This document shows positions 8,270 through 17,384 of a DNA stretch of 64,000 bases, one piece after another. A program made the position numbers and the translations under genes. The DNA lies in IMG/VR virus record IMGVR_UViG_3300050132_000248, positions 1 to 64,000 of that record, one strand, 5' to 3'. The number at the start of each line of letters is the position of its first letter. Position 1 is the first letter of the stretch. This DNA comes from a virus. The notes below the pieces were generated by a model. That model was not told the DNA's origin and made no database searches. It saw nothing but the letters and a program-made list of their open reading frames with translations.

Positions 8270-8560
8270 TCAGTTTTTAGGTTTAATTTGTGGAGAGGTG
8301 TTTAAATATACACTCCACCAACTTCTATCAAATAACTTTCCTTTGATTCCTGTTACTTTTTGGGTGTATTCTTTTGCCCATTTTTCCCATTCGTCATGTT
8401 GTTCCTGAGTAACCATATATGATTCATAAAACTCTCTTGTATGTTTCTCTGGGTTCTTTTCCCATTCAGGATGTTCTTTCTTAATTTTCTCTAAATCAGT
8501 GTGATGATATTTCTTCAACCACCAGTTTATCACATCTTCAGGTTTTACTAGTTTTCTCAT
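8270..8560 (-). CDS. Hypothetical Trp-rich protein
   Basis: 96 residues with many Trp and charged residues (INWWLKKYHHTD, HDEWEKWAKEY, DRSWWSVYLN). I recall similar short phage proteins with a Y-x-VT-x-EQ segment, here YMVTQEQ, but no function. It overlaps the HNH gene start by 4 bases and lies six bases upstream of the exonuclease gene. Confidence 0.6.
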   Translation of the reverse strand: MRKLVKPEDVINWWLKKYHHTDLEKIKKEHPEWEKNPEKHTREFYESYMVTQEQHDEWEKWAKEYTQKVTGIKGKLFDRSWWSVYLNTSPQIKPKN

Positions 8561-8928
8561 TTTCCATGAATTTTATTGTGACATTTTGAACATAAAACAA
8601 TTAATCCTTCCTTTTCACAGAATAATCTTTCAGCAAATGAAGAGAGGTCCGCAAAGGAATTAAGTGAACCACAGTCAATTTTATGATGTACCTTTACTTC
8701 CTGTATAGGAAATTCATGATGACATTCAGTACAAACATAAGAATATTTTCTTCTCTTATTTGGTCCTTTATATAGAACTTGAGCTTCTTTTCTTGCTTGA
8801 GAAATAGGTTTCCAATACATAGAAGCTCTGCGAAGTTTTTGTCTTAGCCATTGAAAGAACATACTCTCCGTCATAGTGTTTCCATTCCTTGTTCTCGCTA
8901 CTCGGAATTTCTTAACTTTCTTTTTCAT
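8557..8928 (-). CDS. HNH endonuclease
   Basis: 123 residues. The C-terminal half has the HNH fold: a CxxC pair (YVCTECHHEF), VKVHHKIDCGS with the catalytic His, and LIVLCSKCHNKIHGK with the second CxxC and final His. The N-terminus is Arg/Lys-rich. It could be a homing or packaging nuclease or a recombination nuclease. Position among recombination genes favours the last. Confidence 0.75.
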   Translation of the reverse strand: MKKKVKKFRVARTRNGNTMTESMFFQWLRQKLRRASMYWKPISQARKEAQVLYKGPNKRRKYSYVCTECHHEFPIQEVKVHHKIDCGSLNSFADLSSFAERLFCEKEGLIVLCSKCHNKIHGK

Positions 8929-8937
8929 AATAAATAA

Positions 8938-8980
8938 AATAGGTTAGTACAAAGATAACGATTTTTTGTACTAACCTATT
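8938..8980 (-). promoter_or_regulatory. Perfect 14-bp inverted repeat enclosing a -7-like box
   Basis: AATAGGTTAGTACA (8938-8951) and its exact complement (8967-8980) flank a 15-base loop. On the minus strand the loop and right arm hold TATCTTTG, a good -7 box for the HNH gene that starts at 8928. No clear -33 box is seen. It can be an attenuating hairpin, a terminator for the rIIB-like gene or an operator over the promoter. Confidence 0.5.
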
Positions 8981-8991
8981 ATGTTAGTTAG

Positions 8992-10407
8992 CTATTCTTC
9001 CTCATCTTCTTCATTAACAACACGGTTTTTTATAATATCAGTCATTTCATTAAGAACATCTACAATATTTCTCATTTGAGAAGAAGATAGATTTGAAAAG
9101 TTAAATTCATGTTTTGTAGCTTCAGCAGCAAATCCTTCTTTTACCTTTTCTTCTAAATTCTGAAGTTCGTCTATTGCATATTGCTCATCCAATTCCAAGA
9201 AGTCAAAATCTGCAGAATTCATAATTTCTTCAGCTTCTACTACACTACTCGTCATGAATGGTAAATACTCCCAACATCTTCCTTTTTCAATACCAATACC
9301 AACAACCTTCATTGGATTATGAAGAGTGAAAACAGTAGTGTCTCCACATAATACATAAGGAGCTGTATGACCAGCAAAATGTAATCCTGCTTCTGCACAA
9401 TCTGCTGTAGACCAACTACATTTCTCTGGAGACATAGTTACTTTCTGACCAATTCTGATATTGAAGGAATGCGTATATGCGTCAGTATAACTATTTTCCT
9501 TCATCTTTGGGAGATCCAGATATAGACTTTCAAGATTACCTACAATAGTTCCTTTGGGTTCATTTACTACCTTATGCATGGAATATTTACCATCCTTTTC
9601 TTCAATCCTAAAATCTCTCGGGGATTTTTTCCATACTGCTTTGACATTATTATATGTATTAGAAATTATTTCTACTAATTCATGATTAGCTTCATCTTTT
9701 CTAACAACATTTCTTAAAGCTACAAAGAATCCTTGTTTAGTGATTTTAAAATCATTCCTTACAAGAAAGTCATATAGTTTGTCTGCTACTTCTGCCCTAG
9801 GATTTAAGCAACACCATAAAAAGAATCGTTTAAGAGAAGTATATTCCACATCTGCGTAAACATCATTTTCCCATGCTCCTCCTAAACCCTTAAAATAATT
9901 AATTATTTCAGCAAATTTGCTTACAAGAAGAGGGGGAAGACTTCTATCAATTCCCTTGAGATAGATAGAATTTCCTTTTGTTTCAAAGTCAGGAAAGTCA
10001 ATAACACTATTTATATCATCATTAGAGACCTGAATACTATCTAGAATATCCTTCTTTGGTTCCTCTTTTCCTCTCATTATATCAATGATTTCATCTTCTG
10101 TAGAACAAGCTTTTACATCAAGAAAATCATTGACAGTTGCTTGAGATTTGTTAATAACACTACCATCATTGAAGACAATAGTGAGAACGTTGTTTACGAA
10201 TTTAAGCCTCTTATACGGCCCTGTAGGAAAATAAGGCTGAGGTGTAGGAGATTTTATACATTTTAAAACCTCATCTTTATTATCACGGAGTTCCTCCCTT
10301 TTCAGATTCTTCTCTATAGAATCATTAAACAATTCTTCTCTCCTTATTTGAAGATCAAGAAGCTGTTCTTGTTTCTTCTTATCTTTAAACCAATTTAAAA
10401 TACTCAT
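8992..10407 (-). CDS. rIIB-like protein
   Basis: 471 residues. The strand region RLKFVNNVLTIVFNDGSVI near 65-85 is followed by a helical domain with LKRFFLWCCLNPRAEVADKL and ITKQGFFVALRNVV, which resembles T4 rIIB. The C-terminal half has ADCAEAGLHFAGHTAPYVLCGDT, also typical of the family. It lies 12 bases downstream of the rIIA-like gene. The T4 pair sits at the membrane and blocks premature lysis and exclusion. The same role here is inference. Confidence 0.7.
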   Translation of the reverse strand: MSILNWFKDKKKQEQLLDLQIRREELFNDSIEKNLKREELRDNKDEVLKCIKSPTPQPYFPTGPYKRLKFVNNVLTIVFNDGSVINKSQATVNDFLDVKACSTEDEIIDIMRGKEEPKKDILDSIQVSNDDINSVIDFPDFETKGNSIYLKGIDRSLPPLLVSKFAEIINYFKGLGGAWENDVYADVEYTSLKRFFLWCCLNPRAEVADKLYDFLVRNDFKITKQGFFVALRNVVRKDEANHELVEIISNTYNNVKAVWKKSPRDFRIEEKDGKYSMHKVVNEPKGTIVGNLESLYLDLPKMKENSYTDAYTHSFNIRIGQKVTMSPEKCSWSTADCAEAGLHFAGHTAPYVLCGDTTVFTLHNPMKVVGIGIEKGRCWEYLPFMTSSVVEAEEIMNSADFDFLELDEQYAIDELQNLEEKVKEGFAAEATKHEFNFSNLSSSQMRNIVDVLNEMTDIIKNRVVNEEDEEE

Positions 10408-10419
10408 AAGTTTTTGTTT

Positions 10420-12714
10420 TTAATTGTTTATAATTTCATCATTTTCTTCTTTTAATTCTGATTCTGACTTTTTATTATACCAATCAAGGTTTACTTTATA
10501 CTTGTTATATTTCAACAAATCAACGATTATTCTGTCTCTGGTAGTGTCATTATTTCTAATTTCTCCATAGATGATATCAAGAAAAGGGAACCTGTCAAGA
10601 GTTTCTTTCATCTCCAGATATTCCAGATATATACTATAATCAAATAGATCGTGTGTTGTAGCTACTTCTAACATAGCTGTAAATAATTCATCAGACACTC
10701 CATGACTATAATTCTTACTATCATAATTATTTATCTTCTCGAGTTTGTTTGATAAATCAGTAGATATAGTTTTTATGTCATCTCTATTATCAAAGACATG
10801 TCTGTATTTACTTTTCAATCTGTCAATTAATTGAGCAGTTATTAGTCTTTTATAGATTGCATTGTTTCCTTCCATAAATTTCTCATATGAAATTAAATTA
10901 TGAACATCAAGTGTATCCACTCTTTTTATTTCTCTTTCAGAGAATGTAATAAGTTTACATGTTTGGTTAGAAGAAAGTTCATATAGTCTATCAAGTTTCA
11001 GAGAATTATCATGAGAAGTATAAATATAGAACATATTAGTACTCATGATTTTTTTGAGATCAATGGAGAAAGGAACAAACTTACAACTCTTTCCATCAAC
11101 ATATCTCTCTAAATTCTCTGCTCTCTTACATGACAATTCACCTTCAAGCTTCTGATGTCCATTCTTCTTGATTTTAATGGTTACTCTCTGGGCTTTTCTA
11201 TTGGCAAGCCATGGTGCAGGAATCACAAGAGCATCAGCATCAATGATATTAGCCTCAAGGCTTTCTTTAATAAGCTGAAACTCCTTTATTCTTGCTCTCC
11301 ATTCACTTTTAGGATGTAAATGTAGACTGAGAAGAGAATTATAAGAGATATTCTTGCCATTATCAAACAAATCATTCTTATTAGAAAAAAGTTTTCTCTC
11401 TCTTATCTTCTTTATAAAATATGCGTTCTTGGAAGAAATAGACTTGATATACTCTTTTTTAACACCTCCTAATTTTTCAGAGAATTTATAGATGTTGTAC
11501 TTATCTTCAAAATGCCACCATTTAACATAGTCATTGTATTTTCTCTCCCTTAATCTACTGCTATAACTAAGTTCGTATTTTACAGCATATTCAGAGAATA
11601 TTTCATCTCTTTGTCCTGCCAGCTTTTTGAGATCTAATAAAGAGATTCCCTTAAGATGAGGTTCTTTGATCTTTACATCAGAATATTTGAGAATACTACT
11701 AATTTCAACATTCTGTTTATGTCCAACATCAATATATCTTCCATTATTAGAATAATACTGAACAATCTTCCTGAAATCATCTGTATTCTCTATGAACTTA
11801 TTATACATTTCAACCAGCTTGGAAGCAACAGTCTTTATCTTTTTAAGAATAATTTCTTTTGCTTCATTGGTATATCTGATTGATTCCCTGTTTACTACAG
11901 GATAAATTCCATCAGATAGACCAAATCTTAAACCAATTGGAACAGCTATTGGAGAAATTCCTAATTTAGAAAAATCTAAAGGATAATAGACATTATCAAG
12001 ACATAGATGTAAATTACTATCAGTGGTAAGTTCTGACATTTGAAAATCGTCATATCTGGTTATTTTGAAATTGTTATCTATGGAGCCATTATTACAACTC
12101 ACATCAAAATAGATACTCTCAAAATAACAAAGTTGCTCTTTGATTTTAGTAAAGAAGTTATTTGCATCATAATAACTGACAGGAACAATTATTTTTACCC
12201 CATTGGGTTGGTCAGTAGAATTCTCATCAATCAAATCAATGATATTTTCCTCTTCTCCTTCAGACATTATATACTTCCTCTCTATTCCATTCTTTCTTAC
12301 GATAAAAGTGAAAGAAGAAGTATATGCTAATGGAGCTTTCCACCCTAATCCGTACATTCCCAATTCAATACTACTAAGCTTCTTGGTAGATTTTCCATAT
12401 TTGGAAATAATATCCACAACATCATTATGATCCAAGCCTTGACCAAAATCCTCTACTGTGAATTCATAATTATTATTCTCACGTTTGAAGGATACAATAA
12501 TAGGTCTGTCGGTCACTCCTGCTGCTCTATGACTGTCTAATGCGTTACTACAAACTTCACGCACAGTACTACCAATAGCATCTGAATATAAATTCTTACT
12601 TAGGATTTGCATTATGTCTTTTGCAGAATCTAAGTCAAGTGACATTTTGATGGTTTCCTGAATATTCTCTCCATCTTGTAGAATTACTGCTCCTGATTGC
12701 TTTTGTTCTATCAT
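10420..12714 (-). CDS. rIIA-like GHKL ATPase
   Basis: 764 residues. The N-terminal GHKL ATPase fold is clear: STVREVCSNALDSHRAAG (N box, about 49-66), FTVEDFGQGLDHNDV (G1 box) and ELGMYGLGWKAPLAY (G2 box, about 118-132). The remaining 500 residues are charged and helical, as in rIIA. It pairs with the rIIB-like gene next to it. In T4 these proteins help resist prophage exclusion and control lysis timing. Confidence 0.75.
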   Translation of the reverse strand: MIEQKQSGAVILQDGENIQETIKMSLDLDSAKDIMQILSKNLYSDAIGSTVREVCSNALDSHRAAGVTDRPIIVSFKRENNNYEFTVEDFGQGLDHNDVVDIISKYGKSTKKLSSIELGMYGLGWKAPLAYTSSFTFIVRKNGIERKYIMSEGEEENIIDLIDENSTDQPNGVKIIVPVSYYDANNFFTKIKEQLCYFESIYFDVSCNNGSIDNNFKITRYDDFQMSELTTDSNLHLCLDNVYYPLDFSKLGISPIAVPIGLRFGLSDGIYPVVNRESIRYTNEAKEIILKKIKTVASKLVEMYNKFIENTDDFRKIVQYYSNNGRYIDVGHKQNVEISSILKYSDVKIKEPHLKGISLLDLKKLAGQRDEIFSEYAVKYELSYSSRLRERKYNDYVKWWHFEDKYNIYKFSEKLGGVKKEYIKSISSKNAYFIKKIRERKLFSNKNDLFDNGKNISYNSLLSLHLHPKSEWRARIKEFQLIKESLEANIIDADALVIPAPWLANRKAQRVTIKIKKNGHQKLEGELSCKRAENLERYVDGKSCKFVPFSIDLKKIMSTNMFYIYTSHDNSLKLDRLYELSSNQTCKLITFSEREIKRVDTLDVHNLISYEKFMEGNNAIYKRLITAQLIDRLKSKYRHVFDNRDDIKTISTDLSNKLEKINNYDSKNYSHGVSDELFTAMLEVATTHDLFDYSIYLEYLEMKETLDRFPFLDIIYGEIRNNDTTRDRIIVDLLKYNKYKVNLDWYNKKSESELKEENDEIINN

Positions 12715-12718
12715 GTGT

Positions 12719-13003
12719 TTAAATGTTTAAAAGTTTAAGTGCTTCAAGTGCTGTTTCATAGGTATCTCTTACTTCTGGATTAATAATCAACTCTGGAGAA
12801 TATTTAACTATTCTGTCTGGAAGATACTTTTTCATATGAGATTTATAAGGCTTATCCTTTTTATCTACAATAAACCAGTTCCATAAGCTATTTATAGTAT
12901 AATATTGATGATTTCCTAAATAAAAAGCAGCAGTTCCATATTTATCCTCAACTACAAAAATCAAATCACCCTTCTTAATTTCTCCTGATATATAACTTTC
13001 CAT
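12719..13003 (-). CDS. Hypothetical protein, 94 aa
   Basis: Not recognised. The first half has an SH3-like strand pattern (GDLIFVVEDKYGTAAFYLGNH). The C-terminus is helical. It is spaced five bases from the rIIA-like gene and one base from the next gene. Confidence 0.55.
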   Translation of the reverse strand: MESYISGEIKKGDLIFVVEDKYGTAAFYLGNHQYYTINSLWNWFIVDKKDKPYKSHMKKYLPDRIVKYSPELIINPEVRDTYETALEALKLLNI

Positions 13004-13004
13004 A

Positions 13005-13319
13005 TTACATTCCCTCCCTTTTTACAAGCCACATATCTTTGTAATTCAATCCATATATCATCTTTTCAGTATTATGTTCCTCTGGAGTACAGTAATAACG
13101 ATAAAAGACTTTAGTCCTCATATAACTTGTTCCCTGATATAATACTCTTTCTTCTCTATCCATTTTCGTAGAACATTTTACTCCTGACCATTTACTACTT
13201 TTAGCACTCTTCTTTGGAAGTCTACACACCTTATAATATCTCAAATGACCGTTGGAAGAGACAATAATCTCATCTCCTATTTCCAATTCTTCAATTTTGA
13301 TTATTCTGTTTGTATCCAT
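13005..13319 (-). CDS. Hypothetical SH3-like protein, 104 aa
   Basis: Not recognised. It opens with a beta pattern, IEELEIGDEIIVSSNGHLRYYKV, of the kind seen in small barrel proteins, followed by a basic segment with KKSAKSSKWSGVKCS. It overlaps the uracil glycosylase gene by 19 bases. Confidence 0.55.
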   Translation of the reverse strand: MDTNRIIKIEELEIGDEIIVSSNGHLRYYKVCRLPKKSAKSSKWSGVKCSTKMDREERVLYQGTSYMRTKVFYRYYCTPEEHNTEKMIYGLNYKDMWLVKREGM

Positions 13320-14068
13320 GTGATTGTTGTATTATTGTTTTCTTTTAGTATTTTATTCACGGCTGTAAATGTTCCTTTAGAATCCCATTGACTATTAGTG
13401 TATGCAGCACTCGCTGGGTGAGAGAGTTCAAATATCCATGTAAAGGGCATTATATACCTCTTAAGTTTTTGAGCTTCTCTGCCTAATAGAACAATAGGAA
13501 TTCCATTGGTTGTAAACACCTCTTCAAATAGGAATTTCATAAACGGTTCCCAAATTTCCTGATGACTTCCGGGTTTTCCTTCCTCTACAGTAAGAGCAGA
13601 ATTTAATAAAAGGACTCCCTCGTGAGCAAGATAACTAAGGTCTGGATCCTTCACCATATTCAATTGTAAACCTTTTCCTATATCAGTTTCTAATGCATTG
13701 TAGAATTGCTCCAACGATGGTTGTAGTCTTTTAGTTATTGAACAACTCATCATTAAACCATCTGCGATTGGATATATCTTAGAAGGTCTATTCATATCAG
13801 CATTAGGAAGAAATTTGTCTGACCATCCAGCGAATGTATGATAAGGGCAAAAACCTGCCAAAACAGTCCTTACATCATCTAAAGGAGTTTCTTGAAAACA
13901 TCTAAAGACATTATGAGAAAGTGGTGCAATTTTTTTTCCTCTAGCAGAATCTGTTTTAAGTCTCTCATACACAGCATCAAAGCCTCCAGAGAGGAAGAAG
14001 GGCTTGAATTTTTCAGCCCAACTTCCGAACAGAGGTTTAAACAACTCAAAATCAAGTTTTGTGCTCAT
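13301..14068 (-). CDS. ung: Uracil-DNA glycosylase-like protein without the motif-1 Asp
   Basis: 255 residues with family 1 UDG layout: VLAGFCPYHTFAG (about 69-81, for GQDPYH), ADGLMMSCS (about 101-109), GVLLLNSALTVEEGKPGSH (about 150-168) and SHPAS near 217 for the HPSPLS loop with the catalytic His. The water-activating Asp of motif 1 is Cys here, which I confirmed by re-reading the codons. It would remove uracil from DNA if active; otherwise it may only bind uracil or host UDG partners. Confidence 0.75.
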   Translation of the reverse strand: MSTKLDFELFKPLFGSWAEKFKPFFLSGGFDAVYERLKTDSARGKKIAPLSHNVFRCFQETPLDDVRTVLAGFCPYHTFAGWSDKFLPNADMNRPSKIYPIADGLMMSCSITKRLQPSLEQFYNALETDIGKGLQLNMVKDPDLSYLAHEGVLLLNSALTVEEGKPGSHQEIWEPFMKFLFEEVFTTNGIPIVLLGREAQKLKRYIMPFTWIFELSHPASAAYTNSQWDSKGTFTAVNKILKENNNTTITWIQTE

Positions 14069-14324
14069 TCTTCCATTTTTTAAACTCTCTAATAGTCATT
14101 CGTGAAAGAGAAGAGTAAGAAATAGATAATTTTCGATGACTCTCTTCTAATTTACTTAATTTCTCCTGAATAGATATGAGTACCTCATCATTGGTAAGAA
14201 GAAAAGCGCCATATCCATCTTTAAGATTTACTCCTACTCTCTTGTACTTTCCTATGTGGTTTAATTTGAAATCTCTTAATTTATTATAATAATCAAGAGA
14301 AATCGTTACTGTGTCTTTTTCCAT
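14052..14324 (-). CDS. Hypothetical protein with short coiled coil
   Basis: 90 residues, not recognised. LISIQEKLSKLEESHRKLS near 49-67 looks like a coiled coil and the ends are basic. It overlaps the UDG gene by 17 bases and touches the DUF932-like gene, so it is co-expressed with both. Confidence 0.55.
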   Translation of the reverse strand: MEKDTVTISLDYYNKLRDFKLNHIGKYKRVGVNLKDGYGAFLLTNDEVLISIQEKLSKLEESHRKLSISYSSLSRMTIREFKKWKNEHKT

Positions 14325-15223
14325 TATTCTAATTCTTTAGATTCATTAGGAACAATAGTTGGTTTAGCAAAAGATGCCAAAGGAATATTTGCTATTTCTT
14401 CTTCAGACAATTCTTCTGTTACTCCCGGGACATCAAATATTTCCATTTGATTGGTAGCAAATCCATTAGAAATATCATTCTCAATAAGTATATTCTTCTT
14501 CTCTGGAACAAATAGTCCAGCTTCATTAACGAAGAATTTATTGGCTGCAAGGTGGTCTTTCATCCATAATGAGGGATGAATATCACGCATAGAATAGGTT
14601 ACAAACTGATAAATTTCCCACATACTGTTAGGAGCACCATAATCATAGGTAGGTTTCATCAATTCTCTCTTTATGATGTTCATTTGGGTAGATTCGATGA
14701 AATCTTCCTCAATATACATCCTTCCAAGTAGTTCAGCCTGTACTCTCTTACTCAATTGCATTTCCTTCATTGTCTCACGCTGTTTCTGCATCTGTATGAA
14801 CATATCTCCTGCTGTCTTGATATACTCCTCTATTGTCTTGGGAGTGAACTCCTGTACATCGCCAGTGTGCTTACGTTTGAAATTACCCATATCAGAACTA
14901 CAACATCCATTAGAACACACGAAAACGTGAATTCCCAATGCAAATTTTAGGCTAACTTGCTTATTATAAGAGTTTTGCCATGCGATTTGTAATTGCATTT
15001 CCTTATCTGCGATATTCTTAATAGAATAATGCCCTGTAGCAATTGCTCCATCTCTGGCAGATTGATACCACTCTTTCTCAAGTTCAAACCCTGCTCCTGA
15101 TATACTATTGAGTGTTAAATCAATTAGTTGTTCATGAGAAATTGGTTTGTATGATTTTGTTTCCTCAGCAATTGGAACTCTTACCAATACTTCTTTTGTT
15201 GTTTTATATGTTACTTTGTCCAT
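14324..15223 (-). CDS. DUF932-like phage protein
   Basis: 299 residues. LKFALGIHVFVCSNGCCSSD followed by FKRKHTG (about 95-125) is the hallmark segment of DUF932 phage/plasmid proteins, and QAELLGRMYIEEDF fits the helical part after it. The biochemical function of the family is unknown to me. The gene follows a 69-residue gene after ten bases. Confidence 0.65.
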   Translation of the reverse strand: MDKVTYKTTKEVLVRVPIAEETKSYKPISHEQLIDLTLNSISGAGFELEKEWYQSARDGAIATGHYSIKNIADKEMQLQIAWQNSYNKQVSLKFALGIHVFVCSNGCCSSDMGNFKRKHTGDVQEFTPKTIEEYIKTAGDMFIQMQKQRETMKEMQLSKRVQAELLGRMYIEEDFIESTQMNIIKRELMKPTYDYGAPNSMWEIYQFVTYSMRDIHPSLWMKDHLAANKFFVNEAGLFVPEKKNILIENDISNGFATNQMEIFDVPGVTEELSEEEIANIPLASFAKPTIVPNESKELE

Positions 15224-15233
15224 TTGTTATGTT

Positions 15234-15443
15234 TTAAGATTGTTCAATTGTGAATTCGATTCCTAATTCTCGTAATACCTTTCTTGCCATGTTAGTTTCT
15301 CCAGCAGATTCTCCACCAGAGTAAGCATCATCAAAATTTCCTCCTGACATATCTTTAGGATCAAAGTCATCTTGTTCATCCCAAGATTTATTTTCAGCAT
15401 AACTCTTCAATGTTTTAATAAATTCTTCTGTAAGTTCTTTCAT
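15234..15443 (-). CDS. Hypothetical acidic protein, 69 aa
   Basis: Not recognised. An acidic, Gly/Asp-rich middle (DDFDPKDMSGGNFDDAYSGG) lies between two helices. The spacing of four bases to the next upstream gene indicates one operon. Confidence 0.55.
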   Translation of the reverse strand: MKELTEEFIKTLKSYAENKSWDEQDDFDPKDMSGGNFDDAYSGGESAGETNMARKVLRELGIEFTIEQS

Positions 15444-15447
15444 AATT

Positions 15448-15738
15448 CTAGTTTTTATATTCTACAAAAAGTTCTTTCCCATTCCATTTGCTCTTCTCAT
15501 TCCATATCCACTCTCCCTTTAGTCTTCTTAGTCTTACTCCCGGGAGAGTATTTAGAGCTTGTGCTGTTGTTGCTGTGCACCATCCACAATCATAAATAAG
15601 AAATCCTCCTGCACACAATTCTGCAATTGTGTTTCCAAAGAGGATGAATTCAGATCCTGTGGATTCATAATTTCCAAGTTTGAGCCTCTGTCCATTTACA
15701 AAGGCTCTTGCCATTTTAATTGCTGTACTATTTCCCAT
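15448..15738 (-). CDS. Hypothetical protein, 96 aa
   Basis: Not recognised. A compact alpha/beta protein with a GGFLIYDCGWCTATTAQALN stretch. I chose the ATG that overlaps the upstream stop by 11 bases. A start ten codons earlier would lie deep inside the upstream gene. Confidence 0.55.
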   Translation of the reverse strand: MGNSTAIKMARAFVNGQRLKLGNYESTGSEFILFGNTIAELCAGGFLIYDCGWCTATTAQALNTLPGVRLRRLKGEWIWNEKSKWNGKELFVEYKN

Positions 15739-16033
15739 TTTCTTTTCGTTTTTGTAACACATCTTCAAGTTTGAGATAGAAATCTATTCCTTCTTCTACA
15801 GAATGGGAAATTGCTCTATCTAGTTCAACATTAAGAACTTCTGTCAAATTGGTATAGAATCTTGAGGTTCCAAACTTACTCTTGATTTGATGATATTTGA
15901 ATCCCGGGATTTTAATAAGTCCCTGAAATATCTCATCAAGCTTATTAGTTACCTCTGGAATACTAATATCAAGTCCATAATGACCTTCTTCCAAATAATC
16001 TTTGTATTTCTCGTTAAATTCATCCGTTGTCAT
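15728..16033 (-). CDS. Hypothetical protein, 101 aa
   Basis: Not recognised. A helical, charged protein with many Lys and Glu. It is three bases from the upstream zinc-ribbon gene and overlaps the next gene. The function is unknown. Confidence 0.55.
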   Translation of the reverse strand: MTTDEFNEKYKDYLEEGHYGLDISIPEVTNKLDEIFQGLIKIPGFKYHQIKSKFGTSRFYTNLTEVLNVELDRAISHSVEEGIDFYLKLEDVLQKRKENGK

Positions 16034-16036
16034 AAT

Positions 16037-16327
16037 TTATCCTCCATCTGTTCCTTCCTGCATAGCAGAAAATACTGATTTTTCATCTGAATGACATTCA
16101 TTTTCATACTTCTTTGTAGGTTTTCCTGTTTTAGGATTTAACCAATCATCCTTCTTTAGTTCATCATGATTATATGGAATAGTTGCTACAAAACTTACCC
16201 TCCTATGTAGCATTACAATATTACCACAGCAGGTAGTTACACCTTTTGGATTTCCTTCATATATTTCACAATTTTGAAATACAGGAGCCAAAAATTCTAA
16301 TTCTCCATTACAATGTGGACATTTCAT
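16037..16327 (-). CDS. Small zinc-ribbon-like protein
   Basis: 96 residues. MKCPHCNGELEF supplies a CxxC pair and VTTCCGNIVMLHRR a second Cys pair about 30 residues later, so one zinc site is likely. It starts one base after the ligase stop codon. A role in nucleic-acid binding is inferred from the zinc ribbon only. Confidence 0.6.
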   Translation of the reverse strand: MKCPHCNGELEFLAPVFQNCEIYEGNPKGVTTCCGNIVMLHRRVSFVATIPYNHDELKKDDWLNPKTGKPTKKYENECHSDEKSVFSAMQEGTDGG

Positions 16328-16328
16328 A

Positions 16329-17384
16329 TTATTCCTCCTCTTCTAAATCACGTTTATATTTGAGTTGTGAAATTGTACATTCATCTGGTTCTACATCATC
16401 ACGAAATTCCTTTAGAACAGGTTGAAAAAGGCTACCACCTTTATAGGCATATAAGTATTTGATTTCCAGCACCTGACCAATTTTCGGCATTTCCTGATTT
16501 GGATATACAGTTACACTTCCTACATTTACTCTAACAGGACCATCATAAAGCCACATTTCTACTGATCTTTTTCCTTCTTTTCTTTGCTCTCCTGCAATTA
16601 CAGAACATGTAGCCCTGAATTTGAATTTCAAATGATCACCCCCACTATTAGGTCTACCAGCTTTATAAAGAGAATCTTTCCTCTTGAAGACAACACCTTC
16701 AGCATTCTTCTCTTTCATTTCCTTAAAGAGAGCAATTTTCTCTCGTTGAGTAGTAGCAGTCTTTGTAATCTTGATATTATCAGAGTTCATTCTTCCCATT
16801 AATACCTGAAGTATGAGATATCTATCTATATAGGGAGATTTTCCTGACTTAATAGAGAAATCTATAGCATCCCAACATTTAAAAACCTCCCCTACAAGTT
16901 CTCCACAGAAAGTTACATCATCAGCAATATTAATCTCAATATCATGAATGATCTTCTCTGGAATAGAAATCTGCAAACCTTTCTTATTTGAGGCAATGGC
17001 TTTACCATCTTTGAAAATAACTCCAATATTTCTCCCATCCTCTTTCTCCTGCATAAGCCAATCATCATTCAATATCAATTGATTAGCAATATCCTCATCA
17101 ATTTCATTAAGAAGTTGAGGTTTATAACCAACATAATTAGAATCTGTTGGAGTAGAATAAGCCACTCCTTCACTTCCTTCATTATAACCTTTTGCCTTTT
17201 TCTCGTTAATTAACTGATTGTAAACCTTTAAGGCTTTATCAGGGGTACAATTCTCACATTTCACTAAACTCGTGAGAGCATTTCCTCTCCTTCCATATTG
17301 AACAGTAACAGTTCCTTCTGATAAGGAAACATGATATTCCTTATCCGATCTGGAATCTTTGTAATATAAAGACGTTTTTTCCAT
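16329..17384 (-). CDS. WGR domain-ATP-dependent DNA ligase fusion
   Basis: 351 residues. Residues 1-75 form a WGR-like domain (VTVQYGRRGNALTS, then helices ending in EKKAKGY). The ligase part has the adenylation motif MQEKEDGRNIGV (catalytic Lys near 113), motif III TFCGELVGE and the motif IV/V area GVVFKRKDSLYKAG and HLKFKF, then an OB-fold ending near residue 340. It seals DNA nicks during replication. The WGR domain, known from PARPs and some ligase-like proteins, may bind nicks. Confidence 0.75.
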   Translation of the reverse strand: MEKTSLYYKDSRSDKEYHVSLSEGTVTVQYGRRGNALTSLVKCENCTPDKALKVYNQLINEKKAKGYNEGSEGVAYSTPTDSNYVGYKPQLLNEIDEDIANQLILNDDWLMQEKEDGRNIGVIFKDGKAIASNKKGLQISIPEKIIHDIEINIADDVTFCGELVGEVFKCWDAIDFSIKSGKSPYIDRYLILQVLMGRMNSDNIKITKTATTQREKIALFKEMKEKNAEGVVFKRKDSLYKAGRPNSGGDHLKFKFRATCSVIAGEQRKEGKRSVEMWLYDGPVRVNVGSVTVYPNQEMPKIGQVLEIKYLYAYKGGSLFQPVLKEFRDDVEPDECTISQLKYKRDLEEEE

